Source: DATKGX01 sp035510555 (GTDB taxonomy: Bacteria; Patescibacteriota; Microgenomatia; Levybacterales; UBA12049). Taken from it: a stretch of 64,000 nt of DNA. Under the pieces are notes generated by a model that was not told the DNA's origin, did no database searches, and was given only the letters and a program-made list of their open reading frames with translations. Positions 36,180 to 44,897 of this stretch are shown piece after piece. How positions within the stretch are numbered: the stretch's first letter is position 1; each line of letters opens with the position of its first letter. A program made the position numbers and the translations under genes. The stretch lies in NCBI GenBank assembly GCA_035510555.1, contig DATKGX010000048.1, positions 1 through 64,000 of the forward strand, read 5' to 3'.

Positions 36180-38469
36180 TAGTTAATAATCCTAAGACTC
36201 CAGCTAAAACACCTACGTTAAAACTTAATGGGTTGTAAACGAATTCTACTTGGTGTTTTCCACTTGGAACAAGAATTGCCCGGAAAGTAAAATCGGCACG
36301 GTAAATTTGCGTCTGATGTCCGTCCACAAAAGCTTGCCAACCGGGATAATAAGTATCCGAAAGGAACAATAAATTGTTCCCACTGGAATTTGTGGTGATC
36401 AAGATTTTTCCCGAAGAATATTTATCGATTCTGGCTGTCCCCTGCCCGCTAAGATTGACCTTTGGATCCTGCTCTAAAACGAGTTCATTTCTTAAATCAA
36501 AGCTTGAACTAAACATCTTATTGAGAATTTTCTGCGGATTGCTTTCAACGATATATTTACTCGCTAGAAATGCTCGGGGAAAAGCATTCTTATTTTCAAA
36601 AACTTGGTAGACACCGTCATTATAAATAGTCGAGAATGTCCCGGACGGATAGCTCCAGAAGGGAAAAGTCCAGGGCGCATGACCGTCCGCAACTTTATGC
36701 ACAATATATTTTACTCCCAATAAATTAATTGCCTGTTTCGCGTAAAAACTATCTTTAGGAAAAGCAACAACAGAACGACCCGACTCAATCAGTATTCCTT
36801 TATCTAGCGATGCTATAAATTCTCCGTATCTTTTTACGTAAACCGCATCATACCCATCGAGCGCAGGCAGACAATAGTAAATTGTTCCCTCGCCTCCCAT
36901 ATTACTAACGATTCTTTCAAACCCCGAAATTTTATTTAGCTCTTTTGTAATTGGAAGTTGTGGATACATTAAATTCCTTGGGTCAAACGGCATCCATTTA
37001 GCGGAAAATCTCAACAAATCAAAAGAGACAACCAAGATTAACGCTAGCGGTAAAAGCTTAATTAGGAATTCTTTTTTAAGATGCACCGTTAATAAAGAAA
37101 ATGTCGTTAAGACCCAGAGAGCGAAGAAAATAATTGTTGGCAGTATTAAATTTTGTTTAGCAATCGTTATTTTGTCCAGAGGAATCAGTAATTTTAAAAA
37201 TACTACCGCCCAAAGTGCCACGAAAATTATCGTAAAAAGAGTTAGTAGTAAATAGATGGGTTTGATATTTTTCTGTCTGATGTCTTTAATTAATCTATCG
37301 AGCCCATAACCGGCTAAAACACAAGCCGAAAAACTAAATAAAACAATTATTCTACTTAAAGCGCTGGTTGAAAGAACCGGAACTTTAAGGAAAACCAATA
37401 AATCAAGTAGCGGAGTTTGAAAAGAGAAAAGAATTGCCAATAACCCCATCAAGCCAAAGAACAAAATCTCCTTTTTTCTGACTTTAAAAATCGCGTAAAA
37501 TCCCAAAATCAAAGGCACAACTCCAATATAAGCATTCCATTCCGCGTAATGGCCAAACCAATCGTTTCTCGTCACTGGATTGCCTAAATAGTCGGGGACT
37601 AAAAAGGTTGATAAATATCCCCAGGGAATAACTTCACCTTTGGCAAAAATTCCGCTTCTTAAAGATTGCATGTATGCTTCAACCGATGGAAAAAGTTGGG
37701 GCAGTGAAAGTAAAAAGCCTAGAAAAGTATAAAGTATGACATAAAAAGCGTTACGGGTATTTCTTGTTTGAAAAAATTTGAAGATTATATACGCTGCGAC
37801 AAACAGAAAAAAGTAAATACTGATTTGGAAATGTCCGCTGAAAAAAGACAGCGGTAAAGAAAGAGCAAGCAAAATTAAAAACCGATTTTTTTGTGTCTGA
37901 TAGAATTTCTCAATCGCAAACAAAGTCAGTGGTAAAAAAAGAATTGCATATCCTAGCGTTGCATAAGCCATCCAAGTCGTGATAAAACCGCAGAACATAA
38001 AACCCAAAGAGCCGATAAGTGAGCCTTCATTGCTGATCTTTAGAGATTTGAGAAAAGCGAACATAAATAATCCTGCTAGCAATGGCTGTAATAATACCAA
38101 TAAGCTCCAAGTATCAATAAATGGCAGAATAAAGAAGATTAAATTAAAAGGCGATAAAACAGCCGACTGGTAATTTGCGAGTTGTGGTGTTCCGGAAAAA
38201 CTGTAAGGATTCCAAAGGGGGAGTTGCCAATTCTTCAAAGTTTCTATCGTTAAAGTTTTCCAAGGATAGATTTGTGTGATGATATCCGGCATCGCATTAT
38301 TTTTAATCGGCGACGCAAATCCGGGATACGCATTCCAGGGAGAAAAAAAGTTTACCAAATAGGTTGATGAAAAAGGAACTTTATGCTGGATAAAATATGG
38401 GGAGGAAAAAATAAACCAGACAGCAATGATTAGTAGAACTGGCCAAAATCGTTTGAGTAATTTTATCAT
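36124..38469 (-). CDS. YfhO family membrane protein
   Basis: This 781-aa protein has a TM at about 9-26, then DIITQIYPWKTL, LPLWNPYSFSGTPQLANYQS and SPFNLIFFILPF, a run of about ten TMs, and an external C-terminal domain of about 270 residues with SDTYYPGWQAFVDGHQTQIY and GKHQVEFVYNP. A last TM (about 750-772) and basic tail follow. It represents the full-length YfhO plan. It is coupled by ATGA to the GT2 gene 38466-39227 upstream and ends within the convergent DUF5652-like gene. Confidence 0.9.
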   Translation of the reverse strand: MIKLLKRFWPVLLIIAVWFIFSSPYFIQHKVPFSSTYLVNFFSPWNAYPGFASPIKNNAMPDIITQIYPWKTLTIETLKNWQLPLWNPYSFSGTPQLANYQSAVLSPFNLIFFILPFIDTWSLLVLLQPLLAGLFMFAFLKSLKISNEGSLIGSLGFMFCGFITTWMAYATLGYAILFLPLTLFAIEKFYQTQKNRFLILLALSLPLSFFSGHFQISIYFFLFVAAYIIFKFFQTRNTRNAFYVILYTFLGFLLSLPQLFPSVEAYMQSLRSGIFAKGEVIPWGYLSTFLVPDYLGNPVTRNDWFGHYAEWNAYIGVVPLILGFYAIFKVRKKEILFFGLMGLLAILFSFQTPLLDLLVFLKVPVLSTSALSRIIVLFSFSACVLAGYGLDRLIKDIRQKNIKPIYLLLTLFTIIFVALWAVVFLKLLIPLDKITIAKQNLILPTIIFFALWVLTTFSLLTVHLKKEFLIKLLPLALILVVSFDLLRFSAKWMPFDPRNLMYPQLPITKELNKISGFERIVSNMGGEGTIYYCLPALDGYDAVYVKRYGEFIASLDKGILIESGRSVVAFPKDSFYAKQAINLLGVKYIVHKVADGHAPWTFPFWSYPSGTFSTIYNDGVYQVFENKNAFPRAFLASKYIVESNPQKILNKMFSSSFDLRNELVLEQDPKVNLSGQGTARIDKYSSGKILITTNSSGNNLLFLSDTYYPGWQAFVDGHQTQIYRADFTFRAILVPSGKHQVEFVYNPLSFNVGVLAGVLGLLTIILLAVISKRDLILRPKT

Positions 38470-39227
38470 GACTTTTTATTTTTGGCTTGGTTTTGTAATT
38501 CCCATAACTTTGCGTACGTCACAAACATACTAAACGACTGGTACATACTTTCTACGATTCCCGTTGCCCCCGCCTTGTATCCTCCTTGTCTAATGTATGA
38601 ATCAAAGAATGTCGTCAGCATTACTCTTGGAAATCTCCACCACGTCATTTGCGGATGTCCACTGTTATACCGAAGCAGTGCCTCCTGCGTTGACCATTCA
38701 ATGGTTTTACTTAGCATACTTTCCAAATCACGGTGCGTAAAATGTAAAATAAATCCTTCGTTGATTTTCCCAATTTCACCATCCACAATCGGACTTTCGT
38801 GCAGCTTCCCTTTCCATCCTTTTAACTTTTCTTTTTTAAACAACCTTTCCAATTTTTCAATTTTAGGCCACTGGCACTTGCCAAAATAAAAATTCTTTCT
38901 CCTTAAAAAATACGCCGCATATTTGGTTTCATCCGTAATAATTTTCTTGATTGAACTCTTGAGTTCATCATCTATTCTTTCATCCGCATCAAGATACAGT
39001 ACCCAATCGTTTTCCGCTTTACTCAAGCCAAAATTCCTAAGTTCCGAAAAATCATTGGTTTTTATTTCATAAACTTTAGCCTTTTTTTCTTCGGAAATCT
39101 GTTTAGTTTTATCGGTTGAACCATTATCAATCACAATAATTTCGTCGCAAAACCCTAAGCTTTCTAAAGCCTCTCTGATCATCTTCTCTTCATCTCTTGC
39201 AATGATGATAGCCGAAATTTTATTCAT
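38466..39227 (-). CDS. GT2 glycosyltransferase, WaaE/KdtX-like
   Basis: This 253-aa GT-A enzyme has AIIIARDEEKMI (6-17), IVIDNGSTDKT (31-41), the metal site LDADERI (79-85) and a WKGKLHESPIV stretch. It belongs to the same subgroup as 11672-12457 and 40137-41054. The C-terminal WWRFPRVMLTTFFDSYIRQG resembles the amphipathic membrane-binding tail of WaaE-like enzymes. It overlaps the upstream GT2 gene by eight bases. Confidence 0.88.
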   Translation of the reverse strand: MNKISAIIIARDEEKMIREALESLGFCDEIIVIDNGSTDKTKQISEEKKAKVYEIKTNDFSELRNFGLSKAENDWVLYLDADERIDDELKSSIKKIITDETKYAAYFLRRKNFYFGKCQWPKIEKLERLFKKEKLKGWKGKLHESPIVDGEIGKINEGFILHFTHRDLESMLSKTIEWSTQEALLRYNSGHPQMTWWRFPRVMLTTFFDSYIRQGGYKAGATGIVESMYQSFSMFVTYAKLWELQNQAKNKKS

Positions 39228-40134
39228 GATAACTTCCTTTCCTAAATCTTCGAAGATAAAAATCCAAAACGCCTTTTTTTTGCCAAGACCTACCTGTTAA
39301 CATAATTCTGAAACTTTCTTTAATCAGCGCAATCTTTGTTCTAAGAGATGAGTAACCGAAGCCGAACAATAATCTGTTTCGGGTTATATAATAGTCGTGA
39401 AGTGATGAACCGGAACCGCCTGTAGACCCAGCATTTAAATGCCACAATATACCTTTCGGTTGATAAAAAACTTTGAAGCCCATTTTTTTTGCCCGTTGGC
39501 TCAAATCATTATCTTCATAATAAAGAAAATATCTTTCGTCAAACAAACCGACCTTTTCCAGAACATCCCGCTTGATCATTTCACAACAGCCGCTGGCAAA
39601 ATCCGTCTGCTCGACTTTTTCATATTGTCCTTTATCAACTTCGTCAACTCCACGATGCGAAGCGAGTATATTTCCCCAATCCATTTTACCTCCGGCATAC
39701 CAAATCACTTTTCCCAACTCTGATTCTAGATATCTGTCTTTATGAAACTCGTGGCCCTTGGAAAAATAGATTTTCGGAGAAACTATTCCGCAGTCTTTTT
39801 CTTCTTGAAAAGTCTTGAGCAGTTCGCTAATTAAATTCTTGTCAAGAATGACGTCATTATTCAAAACAACGACATAATCCGCGCCGTTTTCTAAAGCATG
39901 CTTAATTCCCAAATTCTGTCCGCCGGCAAATCCCAGATTCTTCTCGCTTCTGATTATTTTTAAAATGAACTTCTGATATTTTTTATTCTCAGCAAACTTT
40001 TCCTTCGAAGCATTATCAACAACAACCACACTTAGATCAAAATCTTCTTTATTTATTGCTTCCAAACTTTGAAGACATTCGTGAGTATCTTTATTGCCAT
40101 TGAAATTTAGGATTGTGACAAAAATTTTCGCCAT
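39220..40134 (-). CDS. GT2 glycosyltransferase, WbbL/rhamnosyltransferase-like
   Basis: From ATG at 40134 this is a 304-aa enzyme starting MAKIFVTILNFNGNKDT. A longer open frame upstream would run through the preceding GT2 gene and lacks similarity, so it is rejected. Motifs are VVVDNASKE (37-45), LNNDV (91-95), SGCCEMIKR and YYEDNDLSQRA (205-215), as in rhamnosyltransferase-type GT2 proteins. The gene lies two bases from the previous stop and forms part of a GT2 trio (38466, 39220, 40137) that would assemble one glycan in the cytoplasm. Confidence 0.9.
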   Translation of the reverse strand: MAKIFVTILNFNGNKDTHECLQSLEAINKEDFDLSVVVVDNASKEKFAENKKYQKFILKIIRSEKNLGFAGGQNLGIKHALENGADYVVVLNNDVILDKNLISELLKTFQEEKDCGIVSPKIYFSKGHEFHKDRYLESELGKVIWYAGGKMDWGNILASHRGVDEVDKGQYEKVEQTDFASGCCEMIKRDVLEKVGLFDERYFLYYEDNDLSQRAKKMGFKVFYQPKGILWHLNAGSTGGSGSSLHDYYITRNRLLFGFGYSSLRTKIALIKESFRIMLTGRSWQKKGVLDFYLRRFRKGSYHE

Positions 40135-40136
40135 AT

Positions 40137-41054
40137 TTATATTCCGCGGAGTTTGTTGGAAACTCTTTGCAGGTGCCGTTGAATTGGATTTTTGATGCTT
40201 TCTAATTTCTCCTTTGAAATCCAATATAGAACTTCCCGTCCGCCTCTCTGGAATTCCTTTTCGGTATCTTTAAGAAAATCCTCTTTGTCATACTCCTTGA
40301 ATCCTTGTTTTTCCCAAAGATAAGCAAAAATTAAGAAATGATAGAACGCCATTAAAAGCGACAGCATCAACCCATAGAAGCCATCCTTATAGCCTTTTCT
40401 GGCGAAAAACCGGCTGATAAACTCGTTTAAGGGAAATCTGACGGCATCAAAAGCAGAAAACTGATAACCTTTATCTAAATAATCTTGAGCTTCATTCGGC
40501 GCATAAATATCAACGGTTCTTCTGATAAATTGCGTAATCGTTTCGTAATGATGGTGAATTATGAACTCCTTTAGATAAACTGACTCGCCTTCTAATTTTA
40601 GCGCCTCGTGAACATGCGCTTTGACATATTTTCCTTTACCCTTTTTAAATAGTCTTAATTGCGGATCCGGATACCAACCGGTGTGTTCAATGAATTTACC
40701 AAAGATGATATTTTTTCTGGGAATCCAGTACCCATTAATTTCTGCTTTTTGATTTTTGATTTTTGATTTTATTTCTTCCGCCAATTCTTTGGAAACATCT
40801 TCGTCCGCATCAATGCTTAAGATCCAATCGCCGGTGGCCTTTTCAAAGCCGAAGTTCTTTTGTAAGTCTATTTCTGCCGGATTATTTTTTTGCGAGAAAA
40901 CTTTAGCGGTGTATTTTTTAGCAATTTCTGCGGTTTTATCGGTTGAACTATTATCAACCACTATTATTTCGTCGGCAAAAGCTAAAGATTTAAGACATTG
41001 CTCAATATTTTTTTCTTCGTTGTAAGCCGAAATTACGGCTGAAACTTTACTCAT
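40137..41054 (-). CDS. GT2 glycosyltransferase, WaaE/KdtX-like
   Basis: This 305-aa enzyme has AVISAYNEEKNI (6-17), IIVVDNSSTDKT (30-41), the metal site IDADEDV (81-87) and PDPQLRLFKKGKGKYV, then a membrane-associating tail (AFDAVRFPLNEFISRFFARK). A TTTTTGA heptamer array encodes KSKIKNQKAE at about 97-106, between the catalytic core and the acceptor region. One base separates it from the upstream flippase gene, linking synthesis and export. Confidence 0.88.
   Translation of the reverse strand: MSKVSAVISAYNEEKNIEQCLKSLAFADEIIVVDNSSTDKTAEIAKKYTAKVFSQKNNPAEIDLQKNFGFEKATGDWILSIDADEDVSKELAEEIKSKIKNQKAEINGYWIPRKNIIFGKFIEHTGWYPDPQLRLFKKGKGKYVKAHVHEALKLEGESVYLKEFIIHHHYETITQFIRRTVDIYAPNEAQDYLDKGYQFSAFDAVRFPLNEFISRFFARKGYKDGFYGLMLSLLMAFYHFLIFAYLWEKQGFKEYDKEDFLKDTEKEFQRGGREVLYWISKEKLESIKNPIQRHLQRVSNKLRGI
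40746..40773. repeat. Heptameric tandem repeat TTTTTGA, 3-4 copies, in coding sequence
   Basis: Three perfect TTTTTGA units and one altered unit (TTTTATT) lie in frame in the GT2 gene 40137-41054, encoding a lysine-rich KSKIKNQKA stretch. Confidence 0.85.
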
Positions 41055-41055
41055 T

Positions 41056-42510
41056 TTATCTTCGTAAGTGACTTATGACTAATCTTGCGTCCGCCAAAAC
41101 TTCATTCCGTGCGAAAAGAAAGATACATAAAAAGTATAGCACTGCGCCCAGCAAAATCATAAAAATAAGCGAGATTAAGCTTCTGACCAGAATCGGGCTT
41201 AGGAAGTAAATTACAATACCCATTATCGCAGCTGCTAAGAATGGATACATTGTAGCCGCAAAAACATTGAATTTAACATATTTTTTCGCAAGATAAACTA
41301 CCAATACTACCGAGCAAGCAATTAAAGCCGATGCCGCCGCAACACCGTTAAAGCCCATCGTGACTATGAGAATAGGGGTTAAAACCCAGGTCGCAATTGT
41401 CCAACCAACCATTAGATACAAAGAGATTTTTATTTTTCCGATGGCGTTAAGAGCATTGGTTAAAGGCGTTGATATCGAAGACAAGGCGGCGCCAATTGCA
41501 AAAAGAGCTAAGGATAAAAGCGCCGGCTCCCATTTAAGATATTTTGGAATTAAATGGATAAAATATGGTGAAAGCGTGACAAGTCCGACTAAAGCCGGAA
41601 AAATCAAAAAACAGGCCGCAAAAATTGATTTTTCAATTGCTCTTTCTAAAACTTCTTTTTCGTTTTGCAATCTCGAAAAGGAAGGAAAAGTAATCCTAAT
41701 CACGTTATCCATAATTAGCCTTAAAGGCGCAAACGCCCATTTCTGCGCAAAACCGATATAACCAACTTGAGCAAGCGGTAAAGCTTTTCCTAGGTAGGCA
41801 ATAAATAAATCATCTTTGATTAGAGCTAGAAAACTATTTAGCTGAAACGGAATTCCGAAAGACAGAAGTTTTCGCGCCGATTCTTTTGAAAATCCAAATC
41901 CAATTTTCCAAGGGCTAATTATATAAATTGCAATTACGCCGGAGATTCCCCTAGCCAGAACCGCGTAGGTAAAGCTATAAACACCAAAACCTTTGATGGC
42001 TAAAATGACAACCACAATGCTAAAGAAAAAAGTTTCGACGATTTGCGGAATTACCAACTTCTCAAAACGTAAATCTCTTTCGAGAATTATTGACGGAATT
42101 GTTTTTAGAGACGATAGGAAGAAGGCAATTGCTAAAGCTTGAAATAAATAGATTCCTTCCTGCTCCAGATGGTAAAAATTAGCGATTGGTCGAGCTAAGA
42201 AGAGAGCGATTAAGACGACTGAAACAACCAAGATTTGCTGTAGAGTAAAAGTTGTTTTTAAATCTTCCCGGGTAATCGCTTCTTTTTTCTGGATTAACGC
42301 GGCCGCCAAACCAATATCCGAAAAATAGGAGAGGAAAGCAATTGCGGCCGAAACGACAAAATAAACACCAAAAATTGCCGGCGACAAAAAAATCGTCAGC
42401 AAAAAATTAGCTAAAAAACTGACTATTTGAATAACAAAAGTTCTCGACGTCAAAGCAAAGACGCCCCGAATGGAACGTTTAGTGATTACTGCGATATCAA
42501 CTTCTTCCAT
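41056..42510 (-). CDS. Wzx-like flippase (polysaccharide biosynthesis, MOP superfamily)
   Basis: This 484-aa protein has about 14 TMs. The N-terminus GVFALTSRTFVIQIVSFLAN, then LSPAIFGVYFVVSAAIAFLS and SDIGLAAALIQKKE, is typical of the RfbX/Wzx (Polysacc_synt_3) group. It would flip a polyprenyl-diphosphate-linked glycan made by the GT2 trio next to it. The start overlaps the upstream DPM-like GT2 gene by 14 bases. It is only distantly similar to the flippase at 1609-2931. Confidence 0.9.
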   Translation of the reverse strand: MEEVDIAVITKRSIRGVFALTSRTFVIQIVSFLANFLLTIFLSPAIFGVYFVVSAAIAFLSYFSDIGLAAALIQKKEAITREDLKTTFTLQQILVVSVVLIALFLARPIANFYHLEQEGIYLFQALAIAFFLSSLKTIPSIILERDLRFEKLVIPQIVETFFFSIVVVILAIKGFGVYSFTYAVLARGISGVIAIYIISPWKIGFGFSKESARKLLSFGIPFQLNSFLALIKDDLFIAYLGKALPLAQVGYIGFAQKWAFAPLRLIMDNVIRITFPSFSRLQNEKEVLERAIEKSIFAACFLIFPALVGLVTLSPYFIHLIPKYLKWEPALLSLALFAIGAALSSISTPLTNALNAIGKIKISLYLMVGWTIATWVLTPILIVTMGFNGVAAASALIACSVVLVVYLAKKYVKFNVFAATMYPFLAAAIMGIVIYFLSPILVRSLISLIFMILLGAVLYFLCIFLFARNEVLADARLVISHLRR

Positions 42511-43213
42511 AATTAAAACTTAAATCTTTCCAAAGCGACAAACTTTCTCTTACAGCTCTTACAATTACTCTTAAATTCCCTCCGCTTTGATCCCCATAAA
42601 TCCGCGGATAATGGTTTACTTCTACTTGTATGATTTTTAAATGCGCTTTTTTTGCTTTGGCTAGAATTTCGGTTGTTATCATCGCGCCCTCTGACTGAAA
42701 AGGCAGGATTTTATTTAAAGCGTCTTTTTTAAAAAGCTTAAAACCACAATCGATATCTTTGAAGTGAAAGTTGAAAAGTAAAAAATCCCACACTTTTAGC
42801 ATATTCATTAAAATATGCCGAAAAGGATTATCCAGTCTCTTTTTTCGATAGCCTATGACCATATCTGCGTTTTCAATTCTTTCCAAAAACTTTGTTACTT
42901 CCGAAAAATCAAATTGCCCATCGCCGTCACTAAAAACGACCAAGTCATATTTTGCTTTGGCAAAACCTGTTTTAAGCGCTGCTCCGTATCCCCTATTTTT
43001 CTCGTGAGAAACAACGCTTAAGTTTGGATTTTGTTTGGCTAAATTTTGAGCAATTTCTAAAGTTTTATCTGACGAACCATCGTCAACCATTATAATTTCC
43101 CATTTATTGACGACTTTTTGCAGCACGGGAATTGCTTTTTTAATCACCGCTTCGATATTATCCTGCTCATTCCAAAATGGGAAAAAAACTGATAGCTCTG
43201 AAACTTTATGCAT
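42497..43213 (-). CDS. GT2 glycosyltransferase, Dol-P-Man/Glc synthase-like
   Basis: This 238-aa enzyme has FFPFWNEQDNI (9-19), MVDDGSSDKT (42-51), SDGDGQFD (95-102) and DIDCGFKLFKK (153-163). It makes polyprenyl-phosphate sugars in this family and lacks TMs. Downstream is a flippase and upstream are two PTPS-related GT-C-like genes, the expected users of its product. It overlaps the upstream gene by eight bases. Confidence 0.9.
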   Translation of the reverse strand: MHKVSELSVFFPFWNEQDNIEAVIKKAIPVLQKVVNKWEIIMVDDGSSDKTLEIAQNLAKQNPNLSVVSHEKNRGYGAALKTGFAKAKYDLVVFSDGDGQFDFSEVTKFLERIENADMVIGYRKKRLDNPFRHILMNMLKVWDFLLFNFHFKDIDCGFKLFKKDALNKILPFQSEGAMITTEILAKAKKAHLKIIQVEVNHYPRIYGDQSGGNLRVIVRAVRESLSLWKDLSFNYGRS

Positions 43214-44897
43214 ATTTTTTGTTTAGCTGAATTATACCAGCAAAAAGAGCCAAGACACCAGCCAGAGAAATGAGATCGGCCAATAACTCCACCTGGGTTT
43301 GTTTGAATACTAATTTCAGATCGTGCTGCCCCTTGGGGAAATTGATCTCTGTACCCTTACTATTATTATAAAGAGGAATTTCACTGTTATCCACGTAAGC
43401 ATGCCATGCTGGGAAATAAGCTAAAGGAACTGTGATATTTCCTGTTTTCGCTGCATTTATGGTTAGGTTTATTGATTGAGTTTTTTTGTTAACGCTAACT
43501 AACTTGTTATTGTTTGAGTTAAGATTTGCAAAATTGGCAAGACCGTTTTGGGTTTGCGGACGCTTAAAATCTTTTGGCAAATATTCATCGGAAATTTTTG
43601 ATGTCCTCCACTGTAGCGCATAAGCATTAGTGTAATACTGTGAATCTACCTGTAAATACTTTTCCGGAACAAAAAACTTCATACTTACTAAAACTAGGAA
43701 ACCTGACAGCAAGATCAATAATGATATTGTGACTATTTTCTTTTTGACTAAATTTTCCATCACCCAAAATAACGCACCGGAAATAAATGAGGCAAAAAAT
43801 ACTATCAACAGTAAAAATCTCCATGGATATTGGAGAAAGGCCATCGGACGCAGCAATTCCCACACCGGCTGGGAAATCTGAAGCGTAAAGAAAATAGAAA
43901 TCAGAAAGCCTAAGAAAGCCAGAACCAAAATTATTAATTTTTCTCTGGAAAAACTGTTGAAATATCTTCTTAAGAACAAGGCAAGAAGTGCAAAAACAGA
44001 TAGGAATGACGCTAGGAGGATATGATATTTCCCGATCATAAACGATAAGCCATCGACGCAACCCTTAGTTGAACCACCATATCCCCACGGACTGGTCCAA
44101 AGCTGGCTAAGGCAAACAAAGTGATCACGAAAATTTGAACCGCCACCGATAAGTGAACTAACATTCGTATATTGCATCTCCAAAATCGCCGGCAGCCAGT
44201 AGAAAGCAGACAGCAAGACTGCGATGATGAAAGCAGACAAAAGATAAGAAATAACTCTCCTATTTCTTGCTTTAAGAGTTAAATAGAGTACAAATAATAC
44301 GAGAAATGGTGAAACCATCAGCGCGGTTAAATTATGAGAAATAACTATGAAAGCAAATGAGATTGCAGAAAGAATAACGTAGCGCCATCTTTCTTCTTTA
44401 CAAATCTTCCAAAGCCCTAAAAATACCAATGGAACAAAAGCATATGCCCAAAACTCGGCTACGTCTCCCCTAACGTAAATGTCTAAAGCGTGATACGGGG
44501 CATACATGTAAAATAGCGCAGAGAGAATTCCTCCCGATTTACCCCAGAACTCCTTAGCCAAGAAATACATCGAGACGCCGGCCGATATCACTCCAAGCGC
44601 CATCATTATTTTTGTCGCTAGCAGCGCATTGAACCCGACAATTTCGATGATACCACCGATATAGTATGGTAAAGGGTCATAAAAATTAAAAATCGGGTAA
44701 CCAAAGCCATAACCTAAATCAGTACTCCACCTCACCGGCAACATTGTGTCGCTTAGGCCCTTAGCCATTTCATAAACCCTAGCCACTTGAGTATCATCAT
44801 GAATTGGGAAAAAACCAGAACGCAGGAACGGCAAAATAGTAAAGACAGAAAAAATTAGAACAAAAACAATCGGTAATAAGTTTTTAAGAATTTTCAT
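43206..44897 (-). CDS. PTPS-related polytopic membrane protein with altered HDG motif
   Basis: This 563-aa protein has a TM at about 8-26, PIHDDTQVARVYEMAKGL in the external loop, LPVRWSTDLGYGFGYPIF and YDPLPYY, about ten TMs, and a C-terminal external domain with LAYFPAWHAYVDNSEIPLY and a last TM. The usual HDGxxH is replaced by HDDTQV: the second histidine is missing and the glycine is aspartate. It is a tandem neighbour of 44894-46453, coupled by ATGA. It may have a different donor or metal site. Confidence 0.83.
   Translation of the reverse strand: MKILKNLLPIVFVLIFSVFTILPFLRSGFFPIHDDTQVARVYEMAKGLSDTMLPVRWSTDLGYGFGYPIFNFYDPLPYYIGGIIEIVGFNALLATKIMMALGVISAGVSMYFLAKEFWGKSGGILSALFYMYAPYHALDIYVRGDVAEFWAYAFVPLVFLGLWKICKEERWRYVILSAISFAFIVISHNLTALMVSPFLVLFVLYLTLKARNRRVISYLLSAFIIAVLLSAFYWLPAILEMQYTNVSSLIGGGSNFRDHFVCLSQLWTSPWGYGGSTKGCVDGLSFMIGKYHILLASFLSVFALLALFLRRYFNSFSREKLIILVLAFLGFLISIFFTLQISQPVWELLRPMAFLQYPWRFLLLIVFFASFISGALFWVMENLVKKKIVTISLLILLSGFLVLVSMKFFVPEKYLQVDSQYYTNAYALQWRTSKISDEYLPKDFKRPQTQNGLANFANLNSNNNKLVSVNKKTQSINLTINAAKTGNITVPLAYFPAWHAYVDNSEIPLYNNSKGTEINFPKGQHDLKLVFKQTQVELLADLISLAGVLALFAGIIQLNKKYA

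Noticed and set aside
38482..38889. Plus-strand open frame of 135 codons
   Set aside because: It is a shadow of the GT2 gene 38466-39227, cysteine-rich with no family likeness or start signal.
39220..40224. Extended start (40224) of the GT2 gene
   Set aside because: The extra 30 residues come from the overlapping upstream gene and lie before a typical GT2 N-terminus; ATG at 40134 is two bases after the upstream stop.
41360..41761. Plus-strand open frame of 133 codons
   Set aside because: It is antisense to the flippase gene 41056-42510, and its composition is that of a complementary strand to TM codons.
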